Source: Oscillospiraceae bacterium
Lineage (GTDB): Bacteria > Bacillota > Clostridia > Oscillospirales > CAG-272
Direction of reading: 5' to 3'
Assembly (NCBI GenBank): GCA_015064695.1
Contig: SVRS01000002.1
Coordinates: forward strand, 1-64,000
Length of the DNA stretch: 64,000 nt
In this document: piece after piece, positions 8,798 through 17,859 of the stretch
Numbering within the stretch: the stretch's first letter is position 1
Layout of the letters: the number at the start of each line of letters is the position of its first letter
Notes under the pieces: generated by a model
Database searches by the model: none
What the model saw: the letters and a program-made list of their open reading frames with translations, nothing else
Told to the model about the DNA's origin: nothing
Translations under genes and position numbers: made by a program

Positions 8798-9889
8798 ATG
8801 GAGCAAGGCTTTTACTGCGCGGGTCAATATGCTCTGTTGCCCGAAGGGTTTGCGGACTTTTCCGAGTTTCGGGACTGGCTGATGACCCAAAATTTCCCCC
8901 TTGTGATGGAGGCGGTCTGTTTGCATGAGAATAATCACGACCCCTCGTGGCCGCAGGAAAAAGGCTTGTGCCTGGCGCCCTACTTCCTGACGGGGTATGC
9001 CGACGAGCCTGTCCCCTTTACCATCCCCTCGCCCTACGCGGTCTATCCCGCCGAGGTGGAGCGGATGGATCAGAAGACCTATAACAATCGCCTGCGGGAA
9101 ATCATCAACGAAAAGTGTCCCGGGTGTACGCGGTTCAAGCCGCTGTCGAGTCGGGATATCAGCTTGAATGGGCATTTTACCGAGATGACGCTGGATGGCA
9201 CCTGCGCCTATCGCTGTGAGGTCAAGCCCTCCCCCCGACGTTTCAAGGACCTGATGCGCAGTAGTCTGAGTCTGTGGAATCACAATTACGATTACAGCCA
9301 CGATTGGTGTCTGAATCGGGGCGGTGAGCAGTATCGGGAGGATTGGAAGAATTGGATGTACGCCAAGTACGACGAAGTAATTATCCACCACGTCGAGGGC
9401 GAGCAGGGAACCGTGGTGCAGATGGAAATGCGCTACAAGCCCGAATTTTTCCTCCGCTTGGTGACGAATACCGTTGCCCGCAATATGGCCTTTTGTCTGT
9501 CCCATAAGTTTTTGGTGCTGGACACCAACGATGCCCCGTGGAGCGAAGCGGATATTCTTCCGTGGCTGGCTCCCGAAAAGGCCGAGGCCTTCAAGAAGGG
9601 CTGTAAGAAGTACGGCATGGCCATCGGCATTCTGGGGTACGATCCCGAGGGAGAAAATGAGATCCTGGAGGCGCTGAAGGAGCGTTCCCTGGAGCAGACC
9701 CTGTTCCCGCTGTGCAAAGCGGAGGACGGCGGCCGGTATATGCTGATCGCGGATATCGACGAGGTACTGCAGGATCTGCGGTATCACGCTCCGCTCATGT
9801 CCCACTATCACACAAAGCTGCGGGTCTTTGATCTGTTCGGTGCCCGTGAGATTACGGTGTCCCGATTCATGGAGACACGGGATCTCTGA
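8798..9889 (+). CDS. Hypothetical protein, 363 aa, with Cys-containing INEKCPGCTRFKPL segment
   Basis: Open frame with RBS (gaaaggag) directly after ylmH and before ileS; no family recognised. Confidence 0.75.
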   Translation: MEQGFYCAGQYALLPEGFADFSEFRDWLMTQNFPLVMEAVCLHENNHDPSWPQEKGLCLAPYFLTGYADEPVPFTIPSPYAVYPAEVERMDQKTYNNRLREIINEKCPGCTRFKPLSSRDISLNGHFTEMTLDGTCAYRCEVKPSPRRFKDLMRSSLSLWNHNYDYSHDWCLNRGGEQYREDWKNWMYAKYDEVIIHHVEGEQGTVVQMEMRYKPEFFLRLVTNTVARNMAFCLSHKFLVLDTNDAPWSEADILPWLAPEKAEAFKKGCKKYGMAIGILGYDPEGENEILEALKERSLEQTLFPLCKAEDGGRYMLIADIDEVLQDLRYHAPLMSHYHTKLRVFDLFGAREITVSRFMETRDL

Positions 9890-9976
9890 TTCAATTTGAA
9901 AATAGCGGCCTCGCCAAGCGAAACGCCGATATTCATAAAGTAATATTTATCATAACATAAGGAGCTTTGAAAACCA

Positions 9977-12781
9977 ATGTCCAAGGATTACAACAGCACT
10001 CTGAATCTACCCCAGACCTCCTTCCCCATGAAGGCCGGTCTGCCTCAGCGTGAGCCCGATACCCTGAAGTATTGGGAGAGCATTGATCTTTACAACGCCA
10101 TGCTGGAGAAGAACAAGGATAAGACTCCCTTCATCCTCCACGACGGCCCTCCCTTCTCCAACGGTTATATTCACATGGGTCACGCGTTGAACAAGACCCT
10201 GAAGGATTTCATCATTCGTTCCCAGGCCATGATGGGGCACTACACCCCTTACGTCCCCGGTTGGGATAACCACGGTCTGCCCATTGAGCGCGCCATCGAA
10301 AACTCCAAGAAGAAGCTGAACAAGGAAATGACGGTTCCCGAGTTCCGCAAGGCCTGCGAGGATTTCGCTGAGGACTTCATTCAGAAGCAGATGGTGGGCT
10401 TCAAGCGTCTGGGTGTTGTTGGTGATTGGGAGCATCCCTACCGCACCATGGACCGCCATTTCGAGGGCCAGGAGGTCAAGATCTTTGGCCGTATGTTCGA
10501 CAAGGGCTACATCTACAAGGGTCTGAAGCCTGTTACCTGGTGCCCCTTCTGTGCCACCGCCGTGGCCGAGGCCGATATCGAGTACAAGGATGACCCCTGT
10601 ACCACGGTTTACGTCAAATTCCCCATGCATGATGACCTGGGCAAGTTGGCCGACTTTGACCTGAGCAAGACCTTCTTCGTCATCTGGACCACTACCACCT
10701 GGACCTTGCCCGGCAATATGGGTATCAGCGTCCATCCTTCTGAGTTGTATGCACTGGTCAAGGCCGACAACGGTGAGACCTACATTATGGCCGAGGCTCT
10801 GACGGAGAAGACCATGAAGGTTGGTGGCTTTGAGAATTACGAAATTTTGGCCACCTACCCCGGTGCATTCTTTGAGAAGATGCTGGCCAAGCATCCATTC
10901 CTGCCCAAGACCTCTTTGCTGATGACCGCAGACTACGTCACCATGGATTCCGGTACCGGCCTGGTTCATACCGCTCCCGGCTTCGGTGCGGATGACTATC
11001 AGACCTGTATGCGCTACGGCATCGAGCTGGTCGTTCCTGTGGATGACTACGGCCGTCATACTGACTATGCAGGTAAGTACGCAGGTCTGAAGACTGAGGA
11101 GTCCAACCCCATTATTCTGGCGGATATGAAGGAGAGCGGCGTTCTGTTCGCTTCCGAGGAGGTTGTCCACTCCTATCCTCACCATGACCGTTGCAAGAAG
11201 CCTACCATCTTCCGTGCCACGCCTCAGTGGTTCTGCTCGGTTGAATCCTTCAAGGATCAAGCTGTCAAGGCCATTGAGAACGTGGAGTGGTTCCCGGCAT
11301 GGGGCGGCGACCGTATGGAATCCATGATCCGTGAGCGGAGCGATTGGTGTATCTCCCGTCAGCGCCGTTGGGGTCTTCCCATTCCCGTATTCTACTGCAC
11401 CGAGTGCGAGAAGCCCGTTTCCACTCCTGCATCCATCGAAAAGATTTCCAAGCTCTTTGACGAATTCGGCTCCAACGTCTGGTTTGAGAAGGAGGCTATG
11501 GAGCTGATCCCCGAGGGCTTGACCTGTCCTCACTGCGGAGGAAAGACCTTCACAAAGGAGAAGGACACGCTGGATTGCTGGTTCGACTCCGGCTCTACCC
11601 ACTATGCTTGTCTGAAGTACCGTACCCCCGATTTGTGGCCTGCTGACGTATATCTGGAGGGCGCAGACCAGTACCGCGGTTGGTTCCAGTCCTCTCTGCT
11701 TACCTCTGTGGGCGCTTTGGATCAAGGCGCACCCTTCAAGCAGGTTCTGACCCACGGTTGGGTGGTGGACGGCGAGGGCCGTGCCATGCACAAGTCCCTG
11801 GGCAACGGTGTAGATCCTACCGAAATGATCAACAAGTACGGCTCGGATATCGTCCGTCTGTGGGCGGCGTCCTGCGACTATCACGTAGACGTTCGCTGCT
11901 CGGATGCCATCTTCCGTCAGATCTCTGAGGTATACCGTAAGATCCGAAACACCGCTCGTATCCTGCTGGCCAATATCGGCGATTTTAATCCCGATACCGA
12001 TGCCGTGGCTTTGGCCGATCTTCAGCAGATCGATAAGTGGGTCATCACCCGGGCCAATGAGCTGGCAAAGACCTGTCGCGAGGCCTATAACGGCTACGAG
12101 TTCCACATCGCATACCAGGCAATTAACAACTTCTGCACCAACGATCTTTCCAAGCTCTACGTGGATATCACCAAGGATCGTCTCTACACCGACGGAAAGG
12201 CCTCTCTGTCTCGCCGTGCCGGTCAGACCGCTATGTACACCGTTCTGTCCATGCTGACTCGCTTGGTGGCTCCTCTGATCTGCTTCACCGCAGAGGAGAT
12301 CTGGAAGGCTATGCCTCATTCTGCCGCCGAGGATACGCGAAGCGTGTTCCTGAATGCTATGCCCGCCTACGACGAGGCGCTGGTGTTTGCTGAGGCCTCT
12401 AAGCTGGACGAGCTGTTCGGTCTGCGTGATGACGTTATGAAGGCTTTGGAGCTGGCTCGCGCCGCCAAGATGATCGGTAAGTCCTTGGATGCCAAGGTCA
12501 CGGTCTACACCGAGGACGAGGCTCAGTTCGCCATTCTGAACGGCTACGCCGATGATCTGGCGACCATGTTCATCACCTCCGCCGCTACCGTGGTCAAGGG
12601 CACCGCTCCCGAGGGAGCCTTTGCCGAGACTCAGTCGGGCATTGCCGTTTCGGTTGAACCTGCCGACGGCGAAAAGTGCGACCGTTGCTGGATGTTCGTG
12701 ACCACGCCTCTCTTTGATGGAGAGGGCGATGACCGTGGATGCCTGTGCGCAAGATGTCATAAAGTGGTTTTCGGTGAATAA
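9977..12781 (+). CDS. ileS: Isoleucyl-tRNA synthetase
   Basis: HDGPPFSNGYIHMGHALNKTLKD (HIGH-type), MHKSLGNGVDP (KMSKS-type), C-terminal CDRCW...CLCARC zinc finger. Confidence 0.97.
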   Translation: MSKDYNSTLNLPQTSFPMKAGLPQREPDTLKYWESIDLYNAMLEKNKDKTPFILHDGPPFSNGYIHMGHALNKTLKDFIIRSQAMMGHYTPYVPGWDNHGLPIERAIENSKKKLNKEMTVPEFRKACEDFAEDFIQKQMVGFKRLGVVGDWEHPYRTMDRHFEGQEVKIFGRMFDKGYIYKGLKPVTWCPFCATAVAEADIEYKDDPCTTVYVKFPMHDDLGKLADFDLSKTFFVIWTTTTWTLPGNMGISVHPSELYALVKADNGETYIMAEALTEKTMKVGGFENYEILATYPGAFFEKMLAKHPFLPKTSLLMTADYVTMDSGTGLVHTAPGFGADDYQTCMRYGIELVVPVDDYGRHTDYAGKYAGLKTEESNPIILADMKESGVLFASEEVVHSYPHHDRCKKPTIFRATPQWFCSVESFKDQAVKAIENVEWFPAWGGDRMESMIRERSDWCISRQRRWGLPIPVFYCTECEKPVSTPASIEKISKLFDEFGSNVWFEKEAMELIPEGLTCPHCGGKTFTKEKDTLDCWFDSGSTHYACLKYRTPDLWPADVYLEGADQYRGWFQSSLLTSVGALDQGAPFKQVLTHGWVVDGEGRAMHKSLGNGVDPTEMINKYGSDIVRLWAASCDYHVDVRCSDAIFRQISEVYRKIRNTARILLANIGDFNPDTDAVALADLQQIDKWVITRANELAKTCREAYNGYEFHIAYQAINNFCTNDLSKLYVDITKDRLYTDGKASLSRRAGQTAMYTVLSMLTRLVAPLICFTAEEIWKAMPHSAAEDTRSVFLNAMPAYDEALVFAEASKLDELFGLRDDVMKALELARAAKMIGKSLDAKVTVYTEDEAQFAILNGYADDLATMFITSAATVVKGTAPEGAFAETQSGIAVSVEPADGEKCDRCWMFVTTPLFDGEGDDRGCLCARCHKVVFGE

Positions 12782-12791
12782 AATCTAACTT

Positions 12792-12819
12792 GAGGGGGCA
12801 TCTTTTTGGGGTGCCCCCA
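12792..12819 (+). terminator. Hairpin after ileS (terminator or operator-like)
   Basis: gggggca-tctttttgggg-tgccccc inverted repeat directly 3' of ileS; followed by atataatt rather than a clean T-run. Confidence 0.45.
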
Positions 12820-12835
12820 TATAATTAGAGATACC

Positions 12836-12907
12836 CCTTCGTGCATGCTTCCTGCGGGGTGTGTAGCGTGCCTGCAGATGTCTTGTCCGCAGAGAGAGGG
12901 ACGAAGG
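12836..12907 (+). ncRNA. Candidate structured leader RNA (three-way junction) upstream of the GH78 gene
   Basis: P1 ccttcgt (12836-12842)/acgaagg (12901-12907), P2 gcatgc (12843-12848)/gcgtgc (12866-12871), P3 ctgc (12872-12875)/gcag (12889-12892); TATAAT at 12820-12825 places a possible TSS just before P1. Confidence 0.35.
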
Positions 12908-12964
12908 ATGAATCTGCTTCATGCGGCGTTTTAAAATATTCGTATCAATTAAGGAGATATAACG

Positions 12965-15205
12965 ATGGCGCTGAATACCTTTATTACGGCGACAAGGGAG
13001 TATAATACCTTTGACACTCCCGTCCCTGCCTACTGCTTTCGCCGCTCCGTGACGGCGGAGGGGGAGGTGACGGCTACCTTGCGTGTGGCTGTCTGTGGCT
13101 TTTACGATCTGTATCTGAATGGTGAAAAGATTACCAAGGGCTACCTGGCTCCTTACATCAGTAATCCCGATGATCTGGTTTATGCCGACGAGTACGAAAT
13201 CACTCTGCATAAGGGTGAGAACGTCATTGGCCTGATTTTGGGCAACGGATTCCAAAACAATCCCGGTGGCTACATTTGGGATTTCGATAAGGCTTCCTTC
13301 CGATCCGCACCGAAATTCGCCTTGGAGGTCTGCAACGGGGAGACAAACGTGCTTCTGGAGAGTGATGCCTCCTTTAAAATCGCACCCTCGGCGATCCTGG
13401 CTGATGACTACCGCTTCGGCGTGACCTATGACGCAAGAAGGGAAATAGTCGGCTGGAATTTCCCCGGCTTTGACGATTCCGCTTGGGCGAGTGCTTTGCT
13501 TGCCGAGCAGCCTAAGGGAGAGATCCGTGTGGCCGACGTAGCTCCCATTTTGACCGAGAAGGAAATCAAGCCCGTATCCGTGATCCGAAACGGTAACGGC
13601 TACATTTATGACTTTGGCGAGATTAACGCGGGTATCTGCCGCCTCTGCGTTAAGGGGGAAAAAGGACAGAAAATCGAGCTTCGTCACGCAGAGGCCTTGA
13701 AGGACGGAGATATTCGCCTGGACAACGTGTGGTTTGTCCGTGATTTTTGGGAGCGCGACCGCCATATCGTCCATCTGGATACGTACGTCTGCAAGGGCGA
13801 TGGTGTGGAGACATATGAGCCGGCCTTTGTCTATCACGGATTCCGTTACGTTCGCGTGGACGGGATCACCGAGTCCCAGGCGACTCCCGATCTGCTTACC
13901 TACGTGGTTCTGCATACCGAGCTGAACAGCCGCGGCGATTTTATTTGCTCCGACCCCGTGGCCAACAAGGTCCAGGAAATTACGAGACGAAGCATCTTGG
14001 CCAATTTCCATCATTTCCCCACCGATTGCCCTCAGCGCGAAAAGAACGGCTGGACGGCAGATGCGGCTCTGTCTGCCGAGGCTGCCATGCTGAATTTCAA
14101 TCCCGAGCGCAACTATCGGGAATGGATGCGCAACATCTGCAAAGCGCAGAGCGAGCAGGGAAGCCTGCCCGGTATCGTGCCCACGGGCGGTTGGGGCTTC
14201 CATTGGGGCAACGGTCCTGCCTGGGACTGCGTGCTGGTTTGGCTCCCCTATCTGGGCTACGTCTACCGCGGAGAAACGGCCATGATCGAGGAATCTGCCG
14301 AGGCGTTTGTGGCCTATCTGAAGTACCTCCGCACCCGCGTGGATGAGCGGGGGCTCATGCACATCGGTCTGGGTGATTGGTGTCACACGGAGATTCATAA
14401 GCCCATGTCGCCCCTGGAGGTGACCGACACCATCGAATCCATGGATATCGCGAACAAGGTAGCATTCATGTTGGACACCATCGGGATGACTGAAGAGGCT
14501 GACTTCGCCCGCTCTGAGGCCGCTCTGTATCGTGCGGCTGTGAGAGAACATCTGATTGATTTCGAAACCATGACGGTGCGGGGCGAGTGTCAGACCTCTC
14601 AGGCCATGGCACTCCATTACGGCGTTTTCGAGGAATCCGAGAAGTCTTCCGCCCTTGATCGCTTGTTAGATTTCATTCGCGAGGCAGGCAACCGTATGGA
14701 TCTGGGGGTTTTGGGCGGCCGCGTGATCCTTCACGTGCTGGCTGAGGCCGGCTATGCCGACCTGGCCTGGCTGCTGGCCATTCAGCAGGGATACCCTTCC
14801 TACGGTGACCTGGCGCGTCGGGGGGCAACCACTCTCTGGGAGAGCTTCTATCCCGCGAACGCCCATTGGACGCCTCCTTCTCTCAATCATCATTTCTGGG
14901 GTGATATCAGCGCCTGGTTCATCAAGGCTGTGGCAGGTATCCGCATCAATCCCACCAGTCGGGATGCTCACGAGGTAGAGATCAAGCCCGCCTTTGTCCG
15001 AGCCCTGCGAAATGCCTCTGCCTACTACGATACCCCTGCCGGCCGTGTGTCCTCTGCCTGGAGCCGCGACGGTGAGGAGATCAAACTGACCGTCCGTATT
15101 CCCGACGACGTTAGGGCAACGGTTGCCTTGAGCGACGGTTGGCACTTTGCCGATGGGGAGACCCGAAGGTCGGCAACGTCGGGAACGTATCGGGTGGTTC
15201 GATAA
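12965..15205 (+). CDS. Alpha-L-rhamnosidase family glycoside hydrolase (GH78)
   Basis: Architecture and motifs: CGFYDLYLNGEKI, IGLILGNGFQN, DFGEINAGICRL, FVYHGFRYVRVDG, FPTDCPQREKNGWTADA, GDWCHTE, SLNHHFWGDISAWFIK. Confidence 0.88.
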   Translation: MALNTFITATREYNTFDTPVPAYCFRRSVTAEGEVTATLRVAVCGFYDLYLNGEKITKGYLAPYISNPDDLVYADEYEITLHKGENVIGLILGNGFQNNPGGYIWDFDKASFRSAPKFALEVCNGETNVLLESDASFKIAPSAILADDYRFGVTYDARREIVGWNFPGFDDSAWASALLAEQPKGEIRVADVAPILTEKEIKPVSVIRNGNGYIYDFGEINAGICRLCVKGEKGQKIELRHAEALKDGDIRLDNVWFVRDFWERDRHIVHLDTYVCKGDGVETYEPAFVYHGFRYVRVDGITESQATPDLLTYVVLHTELNSRGDFICSDPVANKVQEITRRSILANFHHFPTDCPQREKNGWTADAALSAEAAMLNFNPERNYREWMRNICKAQSEQGSLPGIVPTGGWGFHWGNGPAWDCVLVWLPYLGYVYRGETAMIEESAEAFVAYLKYLRTRVDERGLMHIGLGDWCHTEIHKPMSPLEVTDTIESMDIANKVAFMLDTIGMTEEADFARSEAALYRAAVREHLIDFETMTVRGECQTSQAMALHYGVFEESEKSSALDRLLDFIREAGNRMDLGVLGGRVILHVLAEAGYADLAWLLAIQQGYPSYGDLARRGATTLWESFYPANAHWTPPSLNHHFWGDISAWFIKAVAGIRINPTSRDAHEVEIKPAFVRALRNASAYYDTPAGRVSSAWSRDGEEIKLTVRIPDDVRATVALSDGWHFADGETRRSATSGTYRVVR

Positions 15206-15261
15206 GCCCAAGGGACAACCCAACCGCTTCCAAAGAATATACCCATAGAAAGGAACCCTCT

Positions 15262-15798
15262 ATGTTCATCTGGCTTGCCATCATTGCTGTGACGGTCTTT
15301 ATAGACCAGATCACCAAATATCTGACTATTTTTTATCTCAAGCCCATCGACACCCTGCCCATCATTCAAGACGTGATCCATCTGACCTACGTAGAAAATA
15401 CGGGAGCGGCCTTTGGTATGATGAAGGACTCGCGCTGGGTATTTATGCTGGTGTCCAGCGTGGCAATTGTGGGAATCCTGGGGTACATGGTTTACCACAT
15501 ATGGATCAAAAAGCAACCCATGCATTGGGCTCAGGCGTTGGCCCTGTCCTTCATCGTGGGTGGTGGGATAGGAAACATGATCGACCGCACCCTTCTCGGT
15601 TACGTGGTGGACATGATCGATTTCCGTCTCATCAATTTCGCCGTGTTCAACGTGGCTGACTCCTTCGTTTGCGTAGGGGCGGGTATCATGATCCTGTATC
15701 TGATCCTGGAAATGGTGAAGGAAACCAAGGCCGAAAAGGCCGCCCGTGCCGCCGAGATTGAATCCGCAGAGTCTGCCGGGGAGGCCGACCATGAATGA
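15262..15798 (+). CDS. lspA: Lipoprotein signal peptidase (SPase II)
   Basis: MFIWLAIIAVTVFIDQITKYL, VENTGAAFGM, GGGIGNMIDRTLLGYVVDMIDF...FNVADSFVCVG. Confidence 0.95.
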   Translation: MFIWLAIIAVTVFIDQITKYLTIFYLKPIDTLPIIQDVIHLTYVENTGAAFGMMKDSRWVFMLVSSVAIVGILGYMVYHIWIKKQPMHWAQALALSFIVGGGIGNMIDRTLLGYVVDMIDFRLINFAVFNVADSFVCVGAGIMILYLILEMVKETKAEKAARAAEIESAESAGEADHE

Positions 15799-16846
15799 GC
15801 ATTCCTTTCCGGAGGCAGCTCCGGATGCCGAGGAGCAGGTTGTGATTCTGACCGTTTCCTCCGCTGAGGCGGGGGGACGGTTGGACAAATACCTCTCGGA
15901 GGCCTGCGATATGACCCGCGCCGCCGTCACCCGCCTGATCGAATCGGGAGGAGTTCTTCTGACCACGGGAGCGGGAAAGGGCACCAAAAGCGTGACTCCC
16001 GATAAGAATACCAAGGTCAAGGCGGGCGATACCCTTACCGTCACCATTCCCGAGCCCGAGGATTATGACGTAACGGCGGAGAATATTCCCCTGGACGTTA
16101 TCTATGAGGACGGAGATATCATTGTTGTGAACAAGCCAACGGGCATGGTGGTCCATCCCGCGCCGGGCAACTACACGGGGACGTTGGTTAACGCCCTGCT
16201 CTACCATTGTGGGAGCAGCTTGTCCGGAGTGGGAGGAGTCAAGCGGCCGGGCATCGTTCACCGCATCGACAAGGACACCTCGGGGCTTTTGGTGGTGGCC
16301 AAGCATGACGATGCCCACAACGCCCTCTCTGCTCAGCTCAAGACCCATACCGTCAGCCGTGTCTACCATGCGGTTTGCATCGGCAATCTTAAAGAGGACA
16401 CGGGCACCCTGACCTACCCCATAGGCCGCAACCCCACCGACCGCAAGAAGATGGCGGCCTTTCCTGTCGGCACGCCCACGGGGGACTCGGGCGGGGCTAT
16501 CCGCACCGCCGTCACCCACTATACCGTCCTGGAGCGATTTCCCACGGGAGCGAAGTGGGGACAAGCCTTTACATACGTCAAGTGCGAGCTGGAGACGGGA
16601 AGGACCCACCAGATCCGCGTCCATATGGCCGCTACGGGGCACCCTCTTTTGGGTGACCCCCTGTACGGCGGAGAGGGAACCAAGCTCGGCAGGAGTGTAG
16701 GCGGACTGATCTGCGGGCAGATGCTCCACGCCAAGGAACTGAGACTCATCCACCCGCGAACGGGGGAGGCCATGCGGTTTGTCTGTGACCTGCCCGCGGA
16801 TTTCGATGCGGTTCTTACGCGTTTGAGAAAGGAGACTGACCTATGA
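15791..16846 (+). CDS. rluD: RluA/RluD family 23S rRNA pseudouridine synthase
   Basis: S4-like N-terminus; INKPTGMVVHPAPGN-like VVNKPTGMVVHPAPGNYTGTLVNAL, GIVHRIDKDTSGLLVVAK, GRTHQIRVHMAATGHPLLGDPLYG. Confidence 0.94.
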   Translation: MNEHSFPEAAPDAEEQVVILTVSSAEAGGRLDKYLSEACDMTRAAVTRLIESGGVLLTTGAGKGTKSVTPDKNTKVKAGDTLTVTIPEPEDYDVTAENIPLDVIYEDGDIIVVNKPTGMVVHPAPGNYTGTLVNALLYHCGSSLSGVGGVKRPGIVHRIDKDTSGLLVVAKHDDAHNALSAQLKTHTVSRVYHAVCIGNLKEDTGTLTYPIGRNPTDRKKMAAFPVGTPTGDSGGAIRTAVTHYTVLERFPTGAKWGQAFTYVKCELETGRTHQIRVHMAATGHPLLGDPLYGGEGTKLGRSVGGLICGQMLHAKELRLIHPRTGEAMRFVCDLPADFDAVLTRLRKETDL

Positions 16847-17685
16847 GTACTGCGGACTTTTCCCGCTACTTAATTCTAACCGACCTGGACGGAACCTTCT
16901 TCGGCAGATCTGCCCGCTTGGTGGAGCGCAACCTGACCGCCATCGATTTTTTTAAGGCCCACGGGGGACATATCGCTCCCGCCACGGGACGTATCCCCGC
17001 CAACATCCGTCGGGATATTCTCGATTGCGGGTCCATCTTCAACGCCCCTGCCGTCACCGCCAACGGGGCCTTTATCTACGACCTCACCGCCGACGTATGC
17101 CTCCACAGCACCCCCATGGATCCTGTATACGTCAAGGCCGCCGTGGAGCTGGTCCAATCCCTCTCCGACCGCGTGGGCGCGCGGGTGTCCACCCGAAAGG
17201 CCTTTCTGGTCAATGAGAACCGCATCAACGATGCCATCCTCCGCGACCTGGGTGAGCGGGTGTCCTTTGGCGGGGAGATCCTGCCCGTGGAGCAGTGGCA
17301 GACCGAGGGGGCACTCTGGTACAAGATCGTATTCCGTGGGGAATACGAGGATCTCGCGGCCATTCGTCCCACCGTGGAGAAGACCTTCGGGGACATATTC
17401 GAGTACAGCGTCTCCTCGCCTCGCTTCTTTGAACTGCAGAAGAAGGGCTGTACCAAGGCCACGGGACTCCGCTTCGTGGCCGGCTATATGGCAGAACGGT
17501 TAGGCCACTCCGTCACCACCATCGCCGTAGGGGACCAGGAAAACGACCTCCCCATGCTCCAAGCCGCCGATATGGCCGCCTGCCCCGAGAACGCCGTGGA
17601 GGCGGTGAAGGCCGTGTGCGGGATGCACCTCTGCCATCACGACGAAGGATGCATCGGGGATTTGATTGAGAAAATTCGGAATTAG
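16843..17685 (+). CDS. Cof-type HAD-IIB family hydrolase
   Basis: LILTDLDGTFFG, ATGRIPANI, KATGLRFVA, IAVGDQENDLPMLQAADMA. Confidence 0.92.
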   Translation: MSTADFSRYLILTDLDGTFFGRSARLVERNLTAIDFFKAHGGHIAPATGRIPANIRRDILDCGSIFNAPAVTANGAFIYDLTADVCLHSTPMDPVYVKAAVELVQSLSDRVGARVSTRKAFLVNENRINDAILRDLGERVSFGGEILPVEQWQTEGALWYKIVFRGEYEDLAAIRPTVEKTFGDIFEYSVSSPRFFELQKKGCTKATGLRFVAGYMAERLGHSVTTIAVGDQENDLPMLQAADMAACPENAVEAVKAVCGMHLCHHDEGCIGDLIEKIRN

Positions 17686-17740
17686 GAATTAGGAATTAGG
17701 AATGGAGGTTCCCCTAATTCAAAAAATTTCCTCCTTCCTC

Positions 17741-17769
17741 TTGCAAAACCACCAAAAATGTGGTATAAT
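17741..17769 (+). promoter_or_regulatory. Sigma-A-type promoter upstream of metG
   Basis: TTGCAA (17741-17746), 17-bp spacer, TATAAT (17764-17769) in extended TGGTATAAT context. Confidence 0.7.
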
Positions 17770-17859
17770 AGCATATTATCAATTTCACCGCCGATTCCCA
17801 TTTGAGTGGGCGGATGCGTTAAGAGAGCCGTCGCTCCACGCGCAGGAAAGGAACAAACC

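Noticed and set aside
9890-9976. T-box leader for ileS
   Set aside because: Gap to the preceding gene is under 90 bp and lacks the AGGGTGGNACCGCG-type motif
10007-12760. 917-aa minus-strand ORF spanning ileS (similar cases 17785-19899 antisense to metG, 30522-33182 antisense to valS, 41214-43973 antisense to the hydrolase/GH43 genes)
   Set aside because: Long antisense open frames mirror well-conserved plus-strand genes with strong codon bias; translations are low-complexity with no recognisable domains
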